Shown here in pieces: positions 57,520 through 64,000 of a stretch of DNA of 64,000 nucleotides (position 1 is its first letter; each line of letters starts with the position of its first letter). This DNA is from Galeruca laticollis. Taxonomy: Eukaryota; Arthropoda; Insecta; Coleoptera; Chrysomelidae. The stretch spans positions 139,895,423 to 139,959,422 of the forward strand of contig OY998181.1 of assembly GCA_963921935.1 (NCBI GenBank), written 5' to 3'. The notes below the pieces were generated by a model. That model made no database searches. It was not told the DNA's origin and saw nothing but the letters and a program-made list of their open reading frames with translations. The position numbers were made by a program, and so were the translations under genes.

Positions 57520-58811
57520 TGGAATTCAAACTGAATGCAAGTGAAAAGGTTTCCATCTATGACCGCCAGAGTGCGTATCGCTTATTTTGATTTGCCTATC
57601 ATATGTTGCAGAATAGAGCACCAGCGACTGACAAATTAAAACCAATATGGCGGGTAGTGGTACACAATACACAATGGTAGTGTGATTCTGTAAGCAAAAG
57701 TGTTAATTTGGTTATTTTTCTATGCTTTCTCTATGATTTGGTATTTATTAAAATCACTGAAATGAATTCAGTTCAGTCATATATAAACTGAGGTTCAGTC
57801 ATTAAAACAAACATCGAGAAACAAAAAAGGGGGAAGCAAGAAAAGTGAACAGATAGCACTACCACAATTCACAATATACAGGTCCGTTTTCTGTGAGCAC
57901 TACAAACCACGTGTGGATGTCATTTATTATGCAAATCAAGAATGGAAGGAATGGTTAGTGGAAAAATCAATATTCACCTATTTATGTCTAGGTATGTTTG
58001 TATAAATTTAGCCTTTAACAATTGTCGGAATCGATCTTCAGAACAAATGTTTAAATTCTTTACAGATATCATTAATAGATGAAATTTAAACGTATATACT
58101 GCGATGAACAATAATTTTATTATTTTTTTATTATTTGCCTATCATATTGAAAAACTTGATTGTATGATTGATAAATAGGCATGATTAAGTATTCAAAAAA
58201 TTATAGAAGGGTGTATTTGTCTAATGAAATTAGACTCACGAATTTAGAATAACTTATTTTTTTATATATAATGAAACTACAGAGTAAACCAATCCGCCAT
58301 GACAGTTGAAACACCATTACCACAAAGTATGTTATGGCTCAGGAAAGGACTTACCATGTGAATGTCGGAGGCAGCATTGGTTTTCCGTTTCAAATATTGA
58401 GTGCAACATTGTGCTTCTTCAGTTGATATTAAGCTTTGTGTTTTAATTTTTATGGGTTATTTTGTAGTAGATAATGTGCAGTATTTATATCTATTAAGAC
58501 CCTTTGTTAGCTCTATTCTAACAATTTCTATATTGCATTTTATATCCTGATTAAAGCATTATTTGTTTATAGATCCAAATAATTTAGTTTTTCTTATATC
58601 TTTTGTTGAAACATTGTACCCCTATGCCATAACCCTCTTAGGCATATCTTTATGACTGCCACATTTGCCATACTTTCACTATAATAATTCACTAAACCAT
58701 TTGGAAAACCAAGGCACAATATAATAATTATAATATTCATTTCCGAGAAATGCTGGCTTTTACAAAAAATATTATAATTGTCCATACATAATGAAATGAC
58801 AGTAAGTTAGT
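57520..58811 (-). mobile_element. ISL2EU-like element copy B, upstream part
   Basis: Inverted relative to copy A (35901-37109 plus 41939-41976 plus 42703-42890), with no MULE and no 717 bp element. It holds the presumed head-to-head promoter between the THAP exon and the exon at 57885. It joins LINE sequence near 58811, as copy A does at its left side. Confidence 0.65.
57885..58005 (+). pseudogene. Unidentified exon, copy B partner of 36783-36905
   Basis: It reads SVFCEHYKPRVDVIYYANQ, then WKEWLVEKSIFTYLCL, with the same length and frame as in copy A. The donor GTAAG of copy A is replaced by gtatg. It is transcribed away from the THAP exon if real. The product is unknown. Confidence 0.35.
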
Positions 58812-61010
58812 TTAAATTGGCATATAAATAATCATTAATCTTATGTGGCTCAATGTCCACAAGAAGTTTGTTAATTTCTTTTTTAAATTTATTGCTGGAT
58901 ATTAGGGTTTTTATTCCTAGCTGTAATTTATTGTCAAATTTGATTGCCATATATAATGAAGATCTATCATTAGGTTTGTTCTCACACGAGTTTCAAACCC
59001 TCAGAAACAGTCAGGATTCTGCGCAATCCATTTCTCCGCGTTCATAAATAAGTTTCTAATTGTTTGAAAGCAGCTGGATGTTGTACAGTTGGATGACAAC
59101 CATTAATGAAACCTGTGTGAACATCGTCCAGCTGTTTTCAAACAATCAGAAACTTATATGTATCAACACAGAGAAATGTATTGCGCAAAATCCTGATGGT
59201 TTGTGATTCCTGTGAGAACAAACCTAATGACAGTTAATCGGTGATGTGGATAACTAAAATCGTTTTCCTGGTGTTATAGCTATGTGTTACAAAGTATGCT
59301 TCAAATATTTCTTTATTTTTAAAAGGTGCATTAAACATTCCAATATGTATAAGCCATACAATGTAAATATTCCATTTGCTTTAATTATTATCTGTAAGAA
59401 TTCTAAAATTTAATGTAATTTATTATACGAATTGCCTTGTTCTGTACAACAAATATTTTATCAGACTGACTATAACTGGCGTCTAAAAAATAATGCAGTA
59501 TCTTAAAATGAATTCAAAATTGGAAAAATAAAGGATATTTGATGTTTCTTTATTTAAATATTTGGTAACAACTCGTAACCCATAAGTAATATTGCTCCGT
59601 TTCCTCGAAGTCTCATCAATGTGCTATGACCAATTTAAACGTTCATCAACAAATACTCGTAAGAATTTTGTATATTTTGATATCTTAAAATTAACATTAT
59701 CCTCCAATTAAACAACCTCGGTCTATTTTCTATTGACATAGTGTTGAAGAGTATAATGTTAGTTTTGATTAATTTATTATCAGTTTATTTTTTGTGAACC
59801 GCTCATTTGTCTTTTTAAATACATTGTCACAGTTTTTTTATTACTTCTGGATGTGTTTCTCCCCCTGCCAAAAGGTTAGTATCATCAGCATACACTGTTA
59901 TAAATCGATTATTATTGAAATGTATTAGACATAAGTCATTTATATAAACAACAAAGAGAAAAGGATCAATAATGCTCCTTTGAGGTACACATTCCAATAT
60001 TTGGAGTAATTAGCATGGATTCACTACTTTGACGGCCATTACGAATACACACTCTTTGTTGTCTATTGCCCAAGTAGGATTGGATCCACTTCAAGGAATT
60101 ACCCCTTAATCCATATTGGTATAATTTATTTAATAAAAATCAGAGGTCAAGGCAATCATACACCTTTGATAAATCAAGAAACATGCCCATTACTAAGTAT
60201 TTTTCTTCCATTAAATTTACTATGTTCTCTGTGAATTGAAATATTGCAGTTTGCATAAATGTTCTACTTAAATAACCATGTTGATTATTACTAAAAATTA
60301 TACATTTTCAAGAATGGTTACAAAGTTGTTACTCATGGCTAACTCAGATAACTTTGAGAAACTGGGCAGAATACTTATAGGCCTGTAATTTTCTATTAAT
60401 TCACGATCACCTTTTTTATGTAATGGTTTTATTACTGCTAATTTTAATTGAGTTGGAAGTATACCAAATCTAATAAAATTATTAATGATATATTTGCTCT
60501 CACTATCCTTTTAATTATGGATGCTGGAATTTCATCATCACTGGAAGTATACTATTTTTTTTATTTTATTTGCCAAATCTATCAGATTATTTGAAGACAT
60601 CCTAGGCTAAACTATTGTTTGCACGTTGTAAGGATTATTACAATTAAATGGAATATGATTAATTTGTGCATCAAGTCTGGAACAATTTTTGTTGAATATT
60701 TATTATACTCATTAGCTATTTTTTATGGATCACCCTGTAGGTAACAAACATAATTCTTTACATTTCCGGTTAATTAATTACAAATACTCCATATACATTT
60801 GGATTTGTTGTCAGAGTTTTTATTCTACTTTTATAATTCTCTTTTTTCGTGTAAATTAACAAAAGATTATATTCTTTTTTTACCTTTATATAATTATCCT
60901 TCAATTCAGGATTGTGACGACTTAAGATTAACAGTTTGTCTAGATTATTTTTTAATTCAGTTATTTCAACTGGTTTTCCCAATTTTTGCAATTTTCATAG
61001 GTCCTTGAGC
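58812..61010 (-). pseudogene. Degenerate Jockey/CR1-like LINE ORF2
   Basis: Reading from 61010 down: an endonuclease-RT linker (frame 60991-60770, NPNVYG), IKPLHKKGDRELIENYRPIS-like text near 60400, the FLDLSKVYDCLDL block near 60160, PFLFVVYINDL and VYADDTNLLAGG (intact catalytic box) near 59880-59980, FVDERLNWSH near 59630, then the tail blocks at 59310-59560 and 58812-58960. Many stops are present. A palindromic MITE is inserted at 58973. The 3' side merges into the ISL2EU-like copy. Confidence 0.7.
58973..59224. mobile_element. 252 bp palindromic MITE with TA duplication
   Basis: Ggtttgttctcac at 58973 faces gtgagaacaaacc at 59212-59224, flanked by TA on both sides. The arms of about 115 bases are roughly 80% complementary throughout (gtttctaattgtttgaaa / tttcaaacaatcagaaac). 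Copy A of the LINE segment at 35695-35900 lacks it. The ends fit a Tc1/mariner-type MITE. Confidence 0.85.
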
Positions 61011-61111
61011 CAGTAATACTTACATTATTTAGTATAATAGACTTATTAGAAATGAAAGTAACATTGTGTGTATATGTAAAAAAAATAGTATAAACAACTA
61101 AACAGAAAGAA

Positions 61112-61242
61112 GAGAAGAAAAATAGTAATTTATGTAACAAGTGTGTAAAGTAGCCTTTTTTCGACGAATGTGAATATTGTCGACATGAGTCGAAAATAGG
61201 CCTTTACACACGAATTGCATACACTATTTTTTCTACTACCGA
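61112..61242. repeat. Palindromic MITE-like hairpin
   Basis: Gtgtgtaaagtagcctttt...cgac faces gtcgaaaataggcctttacac. The complementarity extends outward with gaaaaatagt / actattttttc. No coding sequence is present. Confidence 0.7.
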
Positions 61243-61439
61243 ACATTTTATCAAAATACAGAAGTTTAATAGTAATTTTCTTTTCGCACTAAAGTAGGTT
61301 TAATTTTTCTTTAGAAGAAACTATACCGCTTTTATTGATTCCTAATAAAATATATTATATATTGATGAATGTTTTGAACATTTTATTCAAAATTACAACA
61401 AATTAACAAAACAACAGACGAATTCAATTATTAACAATA

Positions 61440-61655
61440 CTAATATTAAAGGTGCAATTTGTGCACTCGGACATTTTCGGAATATATGGTTATTTTATTT
61501 TTCCTACACCATTCTTTAAACAAATTGTATTTTGTTTCGTAAATATTCACAGATTTTTGGGGCAATAAATCATTAGAAGCATTTTGTGCTACGCGTAATA
61601 TGTTAAATGGTGTATTTTCAAAATAATCTCTTCAGAGATCGTCCGAGGAATCCAT
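61440..61655 (-). pseudogene. Possible tyrosine-recombinase (Crypton-like) N-terminal fragment
   Basis: From the start at 61655: MDSSDDL, a stop, then NASNDLLPQKSVNIYETKYN and LFKEWCRKNKITIYSENV. The LPxKSxxxYxxxYxxFxxWC pattern is the helical core-binding region of tyrosine-recombinase-like proteins abundant in insects. The catalytic domain is absent. This is motif recall only. Confidence 0.4.
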
Positions 61656-62119
61656 CTTTATAATTATATGTACCTACCTACTCCGTTTTCTAAAAAACGA
61701 ATCTAAAATATCATCATAGTTTCCTAAAAATGTTTAATACTTAAATATAAATACTTTTGCATTCCCTAGGTATAGTCGGAAAATCTTAATTTCAAATTTA
61801 AATGTCAGATTCAATGCACAAAGAAATGTCACCTACCTATGCACCATATTCTATTATTTTTCAGTACCCAATAATTATTATGTATGTACTTTACTGAATT
61901 CTATATGTTTGAATCTCTGATTTAAAAAAAACTCAGATTTAATATCCGTTTATTATACCTACCTATATTTTTATAAGATTAGATAAAACTACATACAAAT
62001 TGGAACTTTTTCTTTACGCACTAGTTGTTAGAATTTTCACTTGGTAATTTTTCATTTTCCTTTAATTACTGTTTACCACTTCCCAAACTGTCTTATGAGG
62101 GTATTTTCGTTTCGACTGT
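61656..62119. other. AT-rich non-coding stretch
   Basis: Nothing recognised. Confidence 0.45.
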
Positions 62120-62690
62120 AGTGTGTAATCTCGTTCTATGCATAGTGTATCCATAATTTCTTTATTATGCATCCACTTGGAGAATGCTTAGGACAGAGTT
62201 GTCAACCTACCTTTGTGGTTTGGTATAGAAGTTTGTTTGAAGAATTGTGGAGAGGGTTTGATGGATGTCTCATTTTTCTGATGGCTCTTAAGATTGTTGT
62301 ATCTGCTGTTGGTACTGTTTTCCACACGGGTCTTCTTATTGTCGGGTATATTATATGGCCATATTCGAGTATGGGTCTACAGATACTTTTGTATATGTGT
62401 GCTGCAGTTTTCTTGCTTATGCCCATGTTTTTGTATGTTATGCTTCGAAAGTGTTTTCCTCGGCTAAGACATTTTTTCTTTGCTACTTCTACGTTTTTAT
62501 TAAAGTTAAGTTTGTTGTCAATACTCATACCAAGGTACTTTACACTTAATGTACACGGAATTATGTTGTTGTTAATATAAATAGATGGTGTTTTATGTGT
62601 TGTGTATAATTAAATATTATTAATTGAGATTTCAAAGGATTAGGCTTCATTCTCCACCTGTTGAACCATTTCTCCGTTCTGGTCATAGAT
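62120..62690 (-). pseudogene. LINE ORF2 RT thumb and C-terminal fragment
   Basis: From about 62690 down: RMKPNPLKSQLIIFN, CTLSVKYLGMSIDNKLNF, KKKCLSRGKHFRSI, IYKSICRPILEYGHIIYPT, TTILRAIRKMRHPSNPLHN and a short tail near 62130. These are the thumb and tail of a Jockey-like ORF2. The part at 62528-62202 is open; the rest is broken. The catalytic box is missing. Confidence 0.65.
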
Positions 62691-63446
62691 ATATAATACA
62701 CAGTAGATAAAGCATTTCATTCATAAATTGATATTTGTTTTGACCTGAACATTTAGAAAGAAACAAAATATTTTGCATGTGGGTTAAATAAAGAGAGACT
62801 CTAATGTTGGAACTCGTATGGCAACGCTGCACAAAACCCTAGAGAAGGAGATATACGCGCGCTCCTAACACAATCAGTGGCGTATACCAATAAATTAAAT
62901 ACGTATAGGTTATGAATTCGTGAGTAAGAAACAAGTAGCAATAAAATATATAATAATGCATAATTAATTAATTATACAAAAGAAATAAAAACAAACAAAA
63001 ATATTAATTTAAATCAAATTTAAACTATGGCTTAAAATTTTGTTTAACATGGAATTTTATAACATTATAATATTTTTACTTCAAATTTCAATGTTCCAAA
63101 AAATATATAACATTTAGAGTACCTTTTCAGTGTTGATAAAACATATTTACTTAGCTTATTGGATTTAGGTATCTTTGGCCTGAATAATATGAAAATCTAC
63201 AATTATAAGAGTAGAAAAATACTTCTTTATTTTCAGTTTATAAAAAATATAAAATTATATTACTTGTTCATAAAAACAAACAAAATAATAATTTGGTACC
63301 TTTCAGTGATAAGGAATTTTTGGACTTAACAAAACTTGGAATAATTCTGAGGGTAAAATGAATACTCGTTTTTTTCAGTTTTAACAAAAAATATATTAAC
63401 ATTATTCATTTCTAAATAAAATTAGCGTTGTATTAATACTTCTTGA
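62691..63446. other. AT-rich non-coding stretch
   Basis: Nothing recognised. Confidence 0.45.
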
Positions 63447-63875
63447 TCAGTTTTTTCTCAGTAAATCTATTTTTTTGGTGGTTTCATGATGGATTCTAAT
63501 GCTGAAATAACTTTTGAGAATTAATTTCATTAATTCCATAGCATGGTTGTCTAAAACATCACCATCATAAAGATGTTCACCAAGAAAATCGAATACATTT
63601 GATGGTAAAACGCTAATGGATTTTGAAACTGATAAATTTAGCAAACCCTTAATATTTTCGTTAAATATGTCATGAGTTTTATGAAAAAATCTGAAATATT
63701 TTTCTCCAGCCTTACATATATTAATTACCATATCACTTAGATTATTAAGTCTACCATAAGCTTTTCTTACTTGCAGTTTTGAACAAGTTGTATCCTGTTC
63801 CAACATATTAACACAATTAGAACAAGTAATACATTTTTTTAATGATTTAACTACAAAACCAGCAATGTATGATAC
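63447..63875 (-). pseudogene. P-element/THAP9-like transposase C-terminus
   Basis: The end of the frame reads SYIAGFVVKSLKKCITCSNC from about 63870, then LQVRKAYGRLNNLSDMVINI, KAGEKYFRFFHKTH and a helical tail to the stop at 63447. AGFVVxxLxxxxxCxxC followed by a GxLxxPSxD-like region is the C-terminal part of P/THAP9 transposases. The catalytic region would lie beyond 63,875 but the sequence there (63,880-64,000) shows no continuation in frame. It may be an older truncated copy or a last exon. Confidence 0.55.
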
Positions 63876-64000
63876 AAAATCTTGGAGTTAAGTCCCAAGA
63901 TGGCGACATAAAAAAAATTAGATTCTGCAATGTCCATATTCACTTTGGCTAAATATTTTTATAGTCTTCAGATTATTCTAAATTTTCCCATCATCTGACC

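Noticed and set aside
62167..62580. 137-codon plus-strand frame with hydrophobic segments that looks like a membrane protein
   Set aside because: It is the antisense of the LINE ORF2 tail on the minus strand, which has clear family motifs.

Overview
The window is AT-rich eukaryotic DNA made almost entirely of transposable elements in different stages of decay. Spliced transposase genes, THAP and BED fingers, pogo, mariner, piggyBac, MULE, PIF/Harbinger and ISL2EU-like transposons, BEL/Pao and copia retrotransposons, Penelope-like and APE-type LINE fragments and several MITEs together point to an arthropod nuclear genome, most likely a large insect genome. I cannot name the species. I see no host housekeeping gene, rRNA, tRNA or CRISPR array. 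Layout, 0-20 kb: a hAT 5' end cut by a dispersed repeat (called R here); a Penelope-like fragment; a 3.45 kb DNA transposon (1658-5110) with ~325 bp inverted ends and an uninterrupted 687-codon transposase; BEL/Pao, LINE and pogo relics; two mariner halves in opposite orientation; a ~150 bp tandem array with dimeric higher-order structure; satellite-like monomers; then one LINE (about 12.85-18.0 kb) split by a foldback transposon and by a copia element; a second LINE tail; and a young 268 bp tandem duplication. 20-36 kb: two related hAT copies (20066-22575 and 32087-35385) that both carry the same LINE 3' tail, separated by AT-rich relics, a pair of back-to-back palindromes built from R (25051-25353), and scattered transposase remnants. 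35-43 kb: copy A of an ISL2EU-like (THAP) element, into which a nearly complete spliced MULE (37110-41938, 8 bp target duplication) and a 717 bp inverted-end element have inserted. 43.9-46.5 kb: a nearly complete PIF/Harbinger transposon with perfect 27 bp ends and a TAA duplication; its MADF gene and its antisense transposase have interleaved exons. 47-54 kb: THAP and Harbinger fragments, MITEs, and a piggyBac element (51557-53949) in a TTAA site inside a THAP-like coding fragment. 55-64 kb: copy B of the ISL2EU-like element (YqaJ fragment, DDE transposase, THAP exon), joined to a degenerate LINE, then a palindromic MITE, a possible tyrosine-recombinase fragment, a LINE RT tail and a P/THAP9-like transposase tail. 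Copy B supplies the unoccupied site for insertions seen in copy A and makes their order readable. The two best-preserved coding systems are the long-TIR transposon at 1658-5110 (one intact ORF, one possible catalytic substitution) and the Harbinger element (intact MADF gene, transposase with a single frameshift).
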